Below, one piece after another: positions 44,694-56,379 of a stretch of DNA of 64,000 bases. The stretch comes from Diphasiastrum complanatum. Lineage: Eukaryota; Streptophyta; Lycopodiopsida; Lycopodiales; Lycopodiaceae. The notes under the pieces were generated by a model. The model had not been told where the DNA came from, made no database searches, and saw only the letters and a program-made list of their open reading frames with translations. The position numbers and the translations under genes are program-made. Location of the stretch: contig CM055113.1 of assembly GCA_029204225.1 (NCBI GenBank), positions 29,734,805-29,798,804 of the forward strand, read 5' to 3'. Position 1 is the stretch's first letter; each line of letters starts with the position of its first letter.

Positions 44694-46928
44694 TCCACCC
44701 CACCTTTATAAAATCTGATGTCCTCATCAAATGTCAGATTAAAGTAAAGGTGCCTCCCAATTATTTGATCTACTTGGCACAGTACTCAATTTACTGGCCA
44801 CTTTTTATTAACATTGAAGCTGGCACACCACAAGTCGGAGGCTCAGCTCTTTGTACTGAAAAATTACTTAACTTGAAAATATCACTTTGTTTGGGAAAAG
44901 CGTAGATTTTATATCGCTTTCATAAAACCCAAGAACCTTATTAACTGGTGACAGAGGCGTTTCTTTGAATCGCCCCTGTCGCTTCTGACTTTCGACTTTG
45001 GAACTCCTTTGAGCTCCTGATTTGTCCTTGATGCACTTTGTGTTGAGCTCCCTGAGCTCCAGATTTGATCAGTTCTTGCACAGGTATCAGGGCTCCCTGA
45101 GCCAAAGGATTTATCGTTTGATTGCCCACTTTATGGTCCACTTCGTGCCTTGTTGCTTCTGCACCTTGATTTCTGTCCTTGTCCCAGCTTGATCTTGATA
45201 ATTTTCTTTTTTGGCTCTTTGAGGTAGGCAAATATTGAGTACTCCGCAATGCACCTCTCACTTAGCTTGAAGTAGCTGTCTTTGAATCAATCCAAATGTA
45301 ACTATTGACCTCATGGAGAGCTAAGGGGTCACACCAGTTTGATCCACATACGAACTATCTCTTTGCGTTCGTTTGAAGCGCCATGTTCGTCACACAAAAC
45401 TTGACTTTCACAATTCCATCACTGGTCAGTTGCCTCACAGTCAAAACAAGAAGTGTACATCTAGCTTGGCTTCAAGTAGCTCTCTTTGAATCAGACACAT
45501 GCACCCAGAGTTTGCACTAGTCCGATCTCAACACGAACTGTCCCTTAGCGTCCGTTCGAAGTACCAAGTCTCTCGTCTCATCATTGCTGGTCCAGAGAAA
45601 ACCTATAACAAGCTTTCCCTTCCACCAAAAACTTGTCAACTTATTAGGTGCAAAGTTCGCCAGTCTCCTCGCGTGAGTATGGCTAGGTTAGCTTGAATTT
45701 GCCCCCATTTTGATCAACTTTCATTCAAAATTTGCCCCAAGAGAGAGGTGTGTGTGACAGTTCCCCTGCACTTATAAAAGTAGCTGACCGGACTTAGAGT
45801 AGAGTTCTCAGACAAAAAGCCTTTCCAACACTGTGCTTCCCATCTACTAGGATTATGGCTTGATCCAACTTGTTGCCAATCTCTGAAGAGGATCCTAGTC
45901 TTTCCCCTTTGAGGAAAAACCCAACTGACAATGGATATCACCAATGCTCAGTGAGTTTCAGTTTCGAAAGTAGCCATCCCAAATGAAGACCCACTTCTCC
46001 ATAGAAGATCTCCCCTGAAATTGCCCTTTCCAACTTTTGACTTCTTGCTTGCATCTGGTGGGCATTGTCGCAAATGAAACTAACCCAAGTAACAGGCTAG
46101 CCATCCATCCTTTGTAAACATCGAGTCGTTTCGTTGCCGTTCCCGTGCTAGTACTTGAACTGCAAATCCGCCCCACAGATTCTGTTGTCCTCTTTGTTTG
46201 ATGGTATCAGCCTTCAAAAGAAAGGTGCCTTCTCGAGCCATCAGCTCCTTGTATCACAAGCAATCATGCAAACCACACAAAGCATGAGTACTAAGAATCA
46301 CCATGAATACATACAAGCAAGACACTCAGGCATGTTTACTAACAGGTAACAAAGACAAGGTCCCCCTTTGAGATAGTCCTGCCAAAGGACCTTTGCCTGG
46401 CCGTGCCCATACAAATCGATCACAGAATTAGCCCCCAGAGAACACCCATTTAACTATCCGTGCTTTCACCATTAAGCAGCACATTGCCTCAGTCACGCCC
46501 CACCACCTTTTGGTCGATAGCCCTTATAGCTAAACGATCGGCAGCTATCCCGCACCGGCAGCTAACCACCCATGCTTTACACCCGAATTCAAGTAGCATC
46601 TCTGTATCAATGGTTAACCTGTACAGTTCGAATATGTCACCTCGCACCCCACAATGCACAGACCATGCTTACACCAACCTAATGGCAGCACACTATCCTA
46701 CGTGCAGACAGCGCCAGGCCCGAACCGCGAGAACTGACCGTGCTTACACCTCAAGGGCAACACCTTGACTCATCAAGTTCTCCGTTCTACAGACCACCTC
46801 GACCGTGGACACACCTGTGCTTACACTGTGGGTAGCACCTTGCACAACAGTTGTCCTGATGAACCTCAAATCATGGCCATTTCCGTGAGATCCGCATAGC
46901 TGACCAGCCAGTCGGCTCTGATACCACA
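44694..46928 (-). mobile_element. interior of the minus-oriented LARD-type element, non-coding
   Basis: No gag or pol motif can be found in either strand. The part nearest the 5' LTR (46246-46928) is the conserved leader with primer binding site TGGTATCAGAGC (46926-46915 on the minus strand). The remainder has an imperfect direct repeat with 202-base offset (CAAGTAGCTCTCTTTGAATC-type phrase at about 45271 and 45473, each followed by CGAACT and CGTTCGAAG-like phrases). Confidence 0.78.
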
Positions 46929-48124
46929 TGTAGCGCAGGCATCCCAAAGGGAGCCGGGAACCACGACTTAGCCTCCCAGCCTTCAACTCTTGCCGTCCAA
47001 ACCCACTTGACATACAAGCAGCCAACTGGCCAACAACGATCAGACTTAACCAACTGAAAGTTCAGAAACCAACATTGAGATCCAACCTGGCGCCATGCCA
47101 GAACGGGGGTCCCGATGTGGGTGACTTCCCCCCAAGCAAGCCGCTCGACATACATCAAACTTAACCCACTCGAAGCTTCGTTACAAACGAGTAACATCTA
47201 TTCCAAGTAAGTGGTCTAACTTACATCAGACTTAACCAACTGGAAGCTTCGTCACGAGCGCTGGAAGCCAACCTGGCACCACGCCAAACTGGACAGCCAT
47301 AAACAGGTAACTTCCACCCAAGCAAGCCATCCAACTCAGTTGACAGGTTAGAGCCCGTTCCCCAAGAGCTTAACCCATTCACGTTCATGCAAGGAACACT
47401 CAGAACCACAGGCCACGACAGATATGGAGACAACCAGTTCCTGAACCAAATAGTCCCGACAGCATACCGTTGGCGCCACGGACCGAATGGTCCCGACGAC
47501 CCTCAGCTATGTGCCAGATTAAAGTTTGAAGCAGCCTTACAACTGGCGCTTTTACCGAACACTGAAACCTAGAAGGTAATTAGAGTCAGTTTGAGAAAAA
47601 TCCCACTTTATTGATAAATCTGAGAAGGTTACATTTCAAGTGTGTGACCGACCCTAGTCTCCGGGGCACTGGCATGCCAAGGCGAGTGCCAGGACAACAT
47701 TCCAGCAAGAGAGGCTGAGACTTGGTTGGAGCTCACCCTGAGTCGCAACCTGAACTCCCCTATAGTATTGGTGTGATTCGCCACCTCCCCTCATACCAAG
47801 TACTCTACCCAGGCTGGTAAAGCACATTTTCTCTCTAGAAAGTCATTTTCTCTCTCTAGAATTTATTGATCCCCAGACTTCCTTTAATCATGCCTAGATC
47901 GTGTGAGGTGATTGCACATCGATCTGAGCTCTCTGGACGTCGCTAGAACCGATCAAAGATTTTCAGCCATAGGAACTTGGTGCCGATTGGATTCTGGTCA
48001 TAGTGGTGCCGGGAGCGGCGCCTGCGCTGGTGGTGCCGGGAGCAGCAGGGGCACTGATGGCGCCGGGGACAATGCTGGCGCCGGTGGCGCCGAAAGTAAA
48101 GCTTGTAAAGGTAACTTTACAACA
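46929..48124 (-). repeat. 5' LTR of the minus-oriented LARD-type element
   Basis: 1196 bases, complete from TGTAGCGCAGG to CTTTACAACA on the plus strand. Near its outer end it is rich in GGTGCCGGGAGC / GGCGCCGG units. It shows small differences from 41692-42906. Bases 48125-49270 hold no recognisable gene; an imperfect 122-base-offset repeat (GGTGGTAGTAAGATTTTCTC at about 48495 and GGTGGCAGTGAGATTTCCTC at about 48617) lies there. Confidence 0.9.
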
Positions 48125-49277
48125 GACACACCACCTCTCTCACTCTAGTTTAACATAGGCTCAAAAACAATCTACAGACATTTTCCTGCTTCAAGTTTAT
48201 GCAACTTCAAGGGTTGATTCAACTATAAATCTAATATTCATACTCATATTGAAGAATCATCTCATAAATGACATTTGACATAACATCTCAAGAGAAAGAA
48301 ACATGAAATTTGAGCTTTCATTTGGCACGTTGGTTTGCATGAATGTATGTGCTTGCATGTTACCTTGTCATGGGAGTCTGGATCAAAGTTGGAGTTTTGT
48401 TGATTATGCATATGCTACATCAAAAACAAAGTAGCTAAGTCACTTGTTAATTATATCTACTAGTTGTTTATCTGGTGAGGGTATAGTCTTATGGTGGTAG
48501 TAAGATTTTCTCAGGTTGAGAGCCTTGGTTGATCATTGATATCACTTTATTGGTGTGTGCTTGTAAGTGTCTGATTGGATGTCAGCCTAGTCAGATGGAG
48601 GATGGTAGTCTCCTGGTGGCAGTGAGATTTCCTCAGTTTGAGTAGTGTCACTCATGTGGTCCACTTGTGTCTAATCGAAAATAGGTCAAATGACTTTATG
48701 TGAGCATTGTGTTTGCTTGATACTTTTTGTTGTCAAACCAGAACTTGAGCGTGTATGTCAAGTGGTTTGTTGGTGTGCTTGAGTGTGAGTCAAGTAAGTA
48801 GTAGCAAAAAAATGTGTAACATCTTTTGGACACTCCAAACATTGCTACAACTTATTGTTTTTCAGTCCTATCACATTTAAGCTTAAGGGAGAGTGTTCTC
48901 TTATCATAGTTTTTCCTAGTTTTGACCTTCTCGTAGGATTGACCCGTTGGTACACTACATACTTACTGACATATGGATCTTGCCTTTTGCCTTGCCATTG
49001 GGAATTGCCATTGGGATATCATATATGTGCTATTTTAGAAAGGATGGTCAAATAAAAGCCCTCGATTAGATGGCCAACATTGATAAAGGAAATGAGCTAA
49101 TTGTCCACCACACTAGATCCTTGCTTGGTTTCATCCCCATGTGCCTTTTAAAAGAGGCAAGCCAATGCAAACTTGTCATGTGAAGCATTTACATAAAGTA
49201 GATGTTCTATCATAAAGATAACTTTTGATACCTTTACCAATCTTCTATTCCCCACCCGTTAGCATTCCTTTCTTCTT

Positions 49278-49398
<121 letters not shown>

Positions 49399-50025
49399 TG
49401 TTTGGTAAAAGTTATTCTATGCATTGAGTATTCATCTTGAGTAAAAGCTTCACTTTGCAATACATGGTAGATTATTAACACTATGAATCATCAACTTAAT
49501 TTTAGATCCCTTAGCTACTAGTTAGAGACAAATGTCTACATTTTGATCTATAACGTTCTTAAAGAAGAGTCGACAATTGGAATGAATCATTGCTGAACCT
49601 CATTCATATTCTTTTCAAAAATTATAAAAAATAGCAATTCAAGAGTTCTAACCATAAGACTTGTGAAAACACAAAATAGTTTTGCTTACTTCAGAGACAT
49701 AAAATCAATGTTTTCTTTTTTGTACCTCCATGGTTCTATGCTGGTTATAAAATAATTCATAATCAAATTATTGACACCAGGATAAAAGTTTGTAATAAAA
49801 GTGTGTTCTTACCATAAACTATCACTAATCACAATCCCGACTGGCATGAGATTAGGAATAATCCGAGGTTGCCTGTGAATGATCTTGTATTCATAAGAAT
49901 GAGAAAAATGAGTCTGGATGATGAAGAGCCCTAAGAGAACTAGCTTGAGCTTTTTGAGGGAAAAAATATAGTCAGACAAGCAACTTGAGGTTTATAACGT
50001 ACTAGGTAGATCAAAAAACCATAAT

Positions 50026-51024
50026 CTAGGCACGGCATGTTGAAGCGCCCAGCAGCAATGGACTTGCAGACTTAAGGTTGAAGAGCATTTCTGCAGCTTC
50101 AATTTGAATAGGATACTGTCTTCGTCGCAGGGACTCCAAATCCTTTTGAGCTTTCTGTAACAAATTGACTTGGGTTTGCTTTGCAGAATCTAATCTGAGC
50201 CTTTCAGCTTTGAGTGTATCAATGGTTCTCTTTAGCTCTACGATCTCCCTTTCTGCAATATGAACAGATGCTGAAGTCTCTGAGTGCTTTCTATGAAGAG
50301 ATTCCAGCTGCGATTTGGCCTCTGCGAGCTGCAGAGATGAATTGGTTTCAGCGCTAACGGATGCTTTTTGGATGGCACGCGTGCTTTCAATTTCAGCTGA
50401 AAGTGAAGTAATTAGAGCTTCCTTCTGTTGAAGCTCAGAGGTAAGCTTGCTCAGCTCAGCTTTGTATTCGTGAATTTGCTCGAAGGTCTCAACTTCCACA
50501 TCTGCAAGCTGTGTGCAGAGCCTCTCTTCTGCATCCTCCAGGATGCTCTGCCTGCGCATCAGTTGCTCCAGATTCTTCTCCAGCACCTTTTGTCTAGCGT
50601 GGCTTGCTTCATCCTTTATCCTTAAATTAAGATTCTCGGATGTCAATGCTGATGTCTTCTCTTGATAGAGAATCGCTTCTGTCTGCGTTTGTTGCAGCTT
50701 TTGGTTCAGAAAAGCAATTGCATCATCTTTAGACTGGAGCGCCCAAATCATGGCTTGTATTTCTAACTTCAAATTCGCTATATGATCGTGATCTCTTTCA
50801 TCTGCTGCGAAGACTACGGATGAGGATTCTTCTTCACGAGCATTAAGGCTGACTATTCCTTCAGATGAATAGAGCTCTTTAGGCAACAAAAGATCATCCA
50901 AGCTATCAGAATACGATTTCAATGAGCCGTTTCCAGGAGAAGAAAGGCGAGGTTTTGCAGAAATTTCTGTAGTCTTCTCTGTGAATGGCATCAGCTGCTC
51001 AATCATAGATCTCCAAAATGTCAT
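50026..51024 (-). CDS. coiled-coil protein of unknown function, single exon
   Basis: Intact 332-residue frame. I chose ATG at 51024 (MTFWRSMIEQLMPFTEKTTE); the open frame extends about 12 codons further but without another ATG. Residues about 25-75 are Ser-rich and probably disordered. From about 80 to 305 heptad-like Leu/Ala/Glu spacing is continuous (LKLEIQAMIWALQSKDDAIA, LEKNLEQLMRRQSILEDAEE, ELKRTIDTLKAERLRLDSAK), a long coiled coil. The C-terminus (SASPLLLGASTCRA) is short and uncharged. No signal peptide, membrane segment or enzyme motif. It has no gag/pol neighbours, so I take it as a host gene. I do not recognise the family; cytoskeletal or scaffold roles are common for such proteins but this is not evidence. 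Confidence 0.72.
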   Translation of the reverse strand: MTFWRSMIEQLMPFTEKTTEISAKPRLSSPGNGSLKSYSDSLDDLLLPKELYSSEGIVSLNAREEESSSVVFAADERDHDHIANLKLEIQAMIWALQSKDDAIAFLNQKLQQTQTEAILYQEKTSALTSENLNLRIKDEASHARQKVLEKNLEQLMRRQSILEDAEERLCTQLADVEVETFEQIHEYKAELSKLTSELQQKEALITSLSAEIESTRAIQKASVSAETNSSLQLAEAKSQLESLHRKHSETSASVHIAEREIVELKRTIDTLKAERLRLDSAKQTQVNLLQKAQKDLESLRRRQYPIQIEAAEMLFNLKSASPLLLGASTCRA

Positions 51025-51188
51025 GACTTCTTGTTCGATGTGAAAAAAATATCCAAACACTCAACCTCAGAAATCGTCCCAAACCTTGTTCAATTTCGGA
51101 ACCCTGCAGATACTACAAAGTCCACTGGAAAGCGCGTTGGATAAACTAAAATCCCAAGTAGCAGGAACTTGACTTCAAGAAACAAAAA

Positions 51189-51345
51189 GAAAACTCAACG
51201 CAGAGGTGAATTATAAAGAAAAACAATACAGTCACTTCAGCCACGAAGTAGTTTCAATGAAAGACACCGAAAAACTCAATTCAGAGTTGAATTGTAACGA
51301 AAACAACGCAGTCACTTCACCCACGAAGCAGGTTGAATAAAGGGA
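51189..51345. repeat. 80-bp tandem duplication upstream of the coiled-coil gene
   Basis: Two adjacent units share AAAACTCAA, GAATT, and GTCACTTCAGCCACGAAG / GTCACTTCACCCACGAAG (51231 and 51312). They lie 165-320 bases upstream of the start codon, in the presumed 5' leader or promoter. Confidence 0.8.
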
Positions 51346-51491
51346 ATCAATCAAGCAACTTACAGAGCAATAAACGCTCTGAAGGAAACGCTCATGAGAG
51401 GTTATATATGCTTCCACACGCCAAACCCACATATATTATAACGTTTCTACTGCAAAACATAGCAACTATCGAAAGACTTTTCAAGCCAATA

Positions 51492-51640
51492 GCAAGATCC
51501 AACAAACAAACCGCCCAAACCCCTAATGAGGTCCAGGTGCAATGAATCTATCCAGCAAGATAATGCACCGCAAGATCCAACAAACAAACCGCCCAAACCC
51601 CTAACGAGGTCGAGGTGCCATGCATCTATCCAGCACCCAG
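51492..51640. repeat. 78-bp tandem duplication further upstream
   Basis: GCAAGATCCAACAAACAAAC, then CGCCCAAACCCCTAA and GAGGT, occurs at 51492 and again at 51570. A second tandem duplication of nearly the same period in the same upstream region. Bases 51641-53050 contain no gene I can name. Confidence 0.82.
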
Positions 51641-53056
51641 CTCGGATCCAGTAAGAAAGAAAAAATAAAAAATTTGCAGTGTATTTAGCATATTTAGAAT
51701 AAATGTTTTAGCAGAGGTAAATTGACAGATGTTTTTACCAACAATAAAATTACCTTATGTAAAAAAATTTCACTTATTGTAAAAACTATTGAAAAAATCT
51801 TGTGAACCGAATGCAATCTTCGCTCTTGTTTGAGCCTACTTTTGTTTAAACTTCCCCTTCGGGGTGTATATATCTTTTTCATCAATGTACCTATTACTTT
51901 TTCCTATGAATAAATGCACCAGGGTTTGAGAGTTTATCTTCTAAAACTGACCATAATCTATGCTAGACAAATCTGGTACCTCGTGGCAAGATATGATTGG
52001 TGCGGCTCGAATGAGACAGCATGCTCTATGTGCCTCTTAAGTCTTTCTCTATAAATGCTTATCGATGTGGAAGCAATGCAGGAATAAGCTGTAATTCAAT
52101 GTTATTTAGATCGATCAATTTCTTTTTCATCCCTCTGATTGCTTGCCCCTTCACTGTGGATTTTGATTCTAGTGCTCGGTTCTGTTGAAGTCTTGAGAAT
52201 CAAGCAACTATAAGGTAAGATTTTTGGAGCAAAAGTGATGTTTTGTAGATCAATTAGCTTGTTTCAGAGGCGTGTTTGTCCTCTTTCTGATTCATTCTTG
52301 TGGTTCAAGCAACTGGGAGTCAATATCAAGGTAGATATTTGAAATTTTATCTGAAGAATGGCAGCTTATAGAACAAAGATCACAACTTTGGTAGCAATAG
52401 CTCCGGTGATAATCTAAACTGTTGTTATAAATGCCGCTACTCCTACCCCTACGTCAGGAGCAACGATTGGCGTATCCATGCCATCAGTCTTCTGTGCAAG
52501 ATTTGCAGCCTCATTGGTTGCATGGTAAAAATGTAGAAAGAAAAAGGTAATTCTTGAAAGTTCAAAAAGGTCTAAATCTTTTTAAACTGCTTTTCGCCGG
52601 GAAGGGCCCCATCCTTGGGCCTCCCCTGATTTAAAGCCTTGGGCCCTCAAGCTCACGCCCTCAGGCCATTAGGGCCTTTTTGAACTAAAAAAGAGCCTCT
52701 TTTTTCACTCACTTAGTGATTTAATTCATTTTAATTAAATCACTATTCAGTCCTATGTGGCATTTAAACCATGGGTGTAACATGAGTTAGTGTCTAGTCT
52801 AGCAAGGGTTTATGCTATGTTTAGTAAGGTGAAAAGGGGGTTTTGGCCATATATTTAGTAGGGTGAAAATATGAATTAATCATAGGGTGGTCACAATGGC
52901 ATTTATTGAGTTAACTTTCAAATTTCATGGGCCATTTTGGCCATTGTTGCCTTTTCATTATATTGAATGAACTTATTGCTCTAATGATTTGAGTGTGCAG
53001 ATATTACTATATGTAGAACTAAGGACCCTTCTATGAGCCATGTCTAATGGTATGAA

Positions 53057-53340
53057 CATTGACCTTTCTTTGAAGGTATGTGCAGGTACTCAAGAAAGTG
53101 TCTGAAGGACAAGAACAAGAATAAGAAGCGTTCTAGGCTTAAGGACTGACCTCTCTTTGAGGGTATGTGTAGGAACTCAAGAAAGTACCTGAAGGACAAG
53201 AATCGAAAAAAGAAGCTTTTTAAACTTAAGACTATAAACAAAGAAGGCTTATTTTAAAGTCTACAATGAAGGCTCAGAGGAGTCTATAAAGAAGGCTTAT
53301 TTCTAAGTCTATAATGAAGGCTTAGAGAAGTCTATAAAGA
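53057..53340. repeat. two local tandem repeats (about 90 bp and 48 bp)
   Basis: GACCTTTCTTTGAAGGTATG / GACCTCTCTTTGAGGGTATG begin units at about 53060 and 53148, each continuing with ACTCAAGAAAGT and GAAGGACAAGAA. Then AAGAAGGCTTATTT units at about 53241 and 53289 each end in AGTCTATAAAGAA. Bases 53341-54100 hold nothing further. Confidence 0.75.
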
Positions 53341-54110
53341 ATTGGGACAAGGCCAAGGGACTGATCACCCTATTGACCCTTTTTCACCACGATTGAGGAT
53401 GGCCAACCTCTAGAAAAAAAAGGGCCTAGGAATTGATGGATATTATGCAAGATAAGATGGACATATACTAACCCTCTACCATAGAATGAATGCACTTGGG
53501 GTGAATTCCCAAGTTGTGACAATGTAATTCCATTTGTTTATAAGGCCAAGTCTAAACCTTGTGCCACCTACTTTGCCACATGGCTTCTAGGCAATTTTAC
53601 ATCTAGAATTGAGCGGCCTCCTACACTCTTACTTCACCATCAAACTCATCCTAATCACTCTCACAATCTAATACACCTCACCCCCTCACTCTACTTGCCC
53701 CTTACTTCTCCTAGAGCCCCCCTTACACTGTTGAAGGAGAAAAAGGCCTCTTTTTCTACCAACTTTTTGGATAAAGTTTCCCCTGATAGTGTTACCTATT
53801 GCTAGTTTTACCAGGCCATTGAATTGTAAACTTAAGGGTTGTTGCCCTTAGACATTTAAGGATGACCTGTGTATTGTATTTCATAGCTAGGACAGGTGTC
53901 CACAGCTCGCACTTTAAATATATGATGTGCATGAATGATGGAGATCTCTTCACACGTTTACGAGTACTACGGCGTGCCTGTCACATCAAAATGTATTTTC
54001 TAGATTTGGAATGTCTGGGTTGATGTGAAAACAAGCTCCTTTGTGTTTACGGAGGTCTCCTCATTCCCACTATTCTAGTAGATCACTCTCTGCACAAGGT
54101 AGAGTAAGGA

Positions 54111-55700
54111 ATGGATTCAGCTATGGCAAAACGAGATCCGGGCAAGTTTGTGGATTATGTGTCTGGCAAAGGCTGGCTGACATTGAAAGCTACTGGGTTG
54201 TTGGCTTTTGCTACACAATCATGGCTTAATGTTTTGTTGCAGGTGGTTGAACCCCTTGTCAAAAGTTCTGATCAAACAAATTGGACGTTACAAACCACAG
54301 ATGGATGAGTAAGGGTCCTCACACCGTTGGGTGGTTGATGCTTTGAAGCTCCCTTCCTGTGGTGAACCAGTGAAGAAGAGGTTGGATGATGCAAGGGAGT
54401 CCGAGGCATTGAAAGACTATTTCGGTGGTGAGAAACCAACCCTTGAGTCTGGCTTTGCTTTGGAAAAATGCCAATATACCAACCTAATGTTATTCCTGAA
54501 TTGGGTTGTTGAGGTGCTCACATGGCGGGTACACCCCAAGTTCTTGAGTGGGGCCTTGGTCCAAGCTGCTATCAAGGTCTATAATAGCATTGTGATGAAT
54601 TGGATAGAGTGGACACTTGACTGGATTAAACACGACACCAGCCACTTTGTGACCGGGAAGAGCAAGCGAGTGGAGTTTGCCCTGCCAATTAATAAGGTGG
54701 TGGTGGTCTGGTTAAATCTGCTTGTGTTTCATGTCATTGGGTCTGATTCTATCTCTGTTATAGATTCTGAATGTAATCTGACAGGTACTAAGGGGCATGA
54801 TGTTGTTCAAATAAAGATGACAGTCTGCCGTGGAAGTCCCGTATGAAATCAATGGCCAAGAGGAGGTTACTAGTTCAGTCAAGAACATGAGCCAAACGGA
54901 AGATCACAGAGCCAAAAGCTGTGGTTGAAGATGATCCTGATAGGTACTTAGATGTGAGCACCCCGGTTCATGATGCAAACGTGGCCTAACGCCTTTTTGA
55001 TGATGAGGCCGATGCGCATTTCTCTGATAATGTGGTGGATGTCGACGATGATATGGCTGACAATGACTCTTTTGATGGTGCTGACCCTCACGAGGCCCCT
55101 AACCTCGAACCAGTAAGTATCACTACAAATCTAACTAAGGAGGTCCCGGACTCCAAAAGGTCTTTTTACACCGAGAACTGCTGAGCCTGAACAGATTGAT
55201 GCTGGTGCTAGAAACCTAGGACCACCTGGGTTTATAAAGACACTTGATGAGGTCTGTGACGGGTTGCAGTATCTGACGGAAGAGGTGCTTCATCAGTCAA
55301 AGGATGCTACTCTTGCGAAGCCTGTGGGTACCGTTGTTGTTGTTGATAAGAATGCCATTGCTGTGGAATGGTCAGTTCCTGGTACCCCTATTGATGCACA
55401 ATGCGTGCTCTATGATACTGGTGACAGTACACTGCAAGGTGTTCGACTGTAGACATCGATTACGGTGTCATCTGCTGATGTTGTGAACAATGGCTAACTG
55501 CCAAGTGTGTTGACATTAAGTGGGTCGATGCATGGATTGAGAGGACCCCTTGTTGAAGGCACAACTTATGAAGACCCTTACTGGCAGAATTAGAGGAGCT
55601 ATTGAAGAAGAGATAATGAAGGAAAACCAAGCTGCTAGTGAAGCAAGATTGACAATGCTGAAAGCAGATAATGTTTGACTGCGCGAGAAGCTGTTGGGAG
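54111..55700 (+). pseudogene. broken ORF of unknown function upstream of a gypsy LTR
   Basis: Pieces in changing frames: ATG at 54111 opens MDSAMAKRDPGKFVDYVSGK, continuing LKATGLLAFATQSWLNVLLQ, stop at 54306. Another frame (54331-54846) has WVVDALKLPSCGEPVKKRLD and LVQAAIKVYNSIVMNWIEWT. Later pieces are acidic (DDEADAHFSDNVVDVDDDMA), then FIKTLDEVCDGLQYLTEEVL, and end in a short coiled coil (EIMKENQAASEARLTMLKAD). No domain is recognised. It lies directly before an LTR on the same strand, as the extra ORF of the 23-34 kb gypsy does, and like it ends in a coiled coil. I infer an accessory retroelement ORF; a decayed host gene is the alternative. Confidence 0.5.
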
Positions 55701-55761
55701 CGTGGTCATATTTCTAGTAAAGGACATGCCCTTAAGTTGTGAGTCCCTTTTTGGATTAAGA

Positions 55762-56379
55762 TGTGAATTGGTAGACGTCGCTAGGTAGGGCGGTTTTGCA
55801 GCCGTTCCATGGTTGGTAGCGTTTGAGATCTTTTTCCCCTCATGCGTGAGGGAAGTATATACAGGCGCTTGTGCCTTCATATGTGACAAGAGACGTTAGG
55901 GAGTAAGAGAGAGCGAGGATTTCTGATCTTATGTGTCCTCGCTTGGTTTTCTTGTCAGTACAATGATGAAAGTTCAGTTTGTGCCATGTTTTGCAGACAG
56001 TGTCTATGCCATTTTTGTTGCTTATAGTTGTGCTGATAGATGCTATAATTACTTCTCTCTATAACATCCATTCAATAAGAATTGTTGTGTGATCAAATTG
56101 TATCAGATTGAATATCTTGTATGAAGAATGTTTAAATTTGTCAGATCAACATTGATAGTGTATTAACAACGTAAAGGTCCTGACACTGATTCCTGATAAT
56201 TGGAAATCAGTTCGTTGAAGGGACCTCTTTGTTAATCGTTGTCAGTCTGTGTTGCTTGGAATGTATTGATAGTGAACATTCTAGAGTGATCTTTGTGGAC
56301 TTTGAATTAGATCCGGGTAGGTGAGTTGTGTTCTGTTTGCTCAGTGCCTAGAAGAATCGGGCCTAGATTAATTCCAACA
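55762..56379 (+). repeat. gypsy LTR (left limit approximate)
   Basis: Starts near TGTGAATTGGTAGACGTCGC and ends ATTCCAACA before a candidate primer site (TGGTGCGTCCACTAGGAGG). GTATATACAGGCGCTT at about 55854 is a TATA-like promoter. Its first ~115 bases recur at 62660-62775. The left limit is set by where the two copies begin to agree. Confidence 0.65.

Noticed and set aside
41299-47572. Many 60-108 codon frames with similar peptides in both orientations
   Set aside because: They are chance frames in repeated LTR and leader copies and contain no retroelement domain.
41692-48124. CRISPR-like or operon-like repeat structure
   Set aside because: The repeats are long LTRs in a eukaryotic context; there are no short regular direct repeats with unique spacers.
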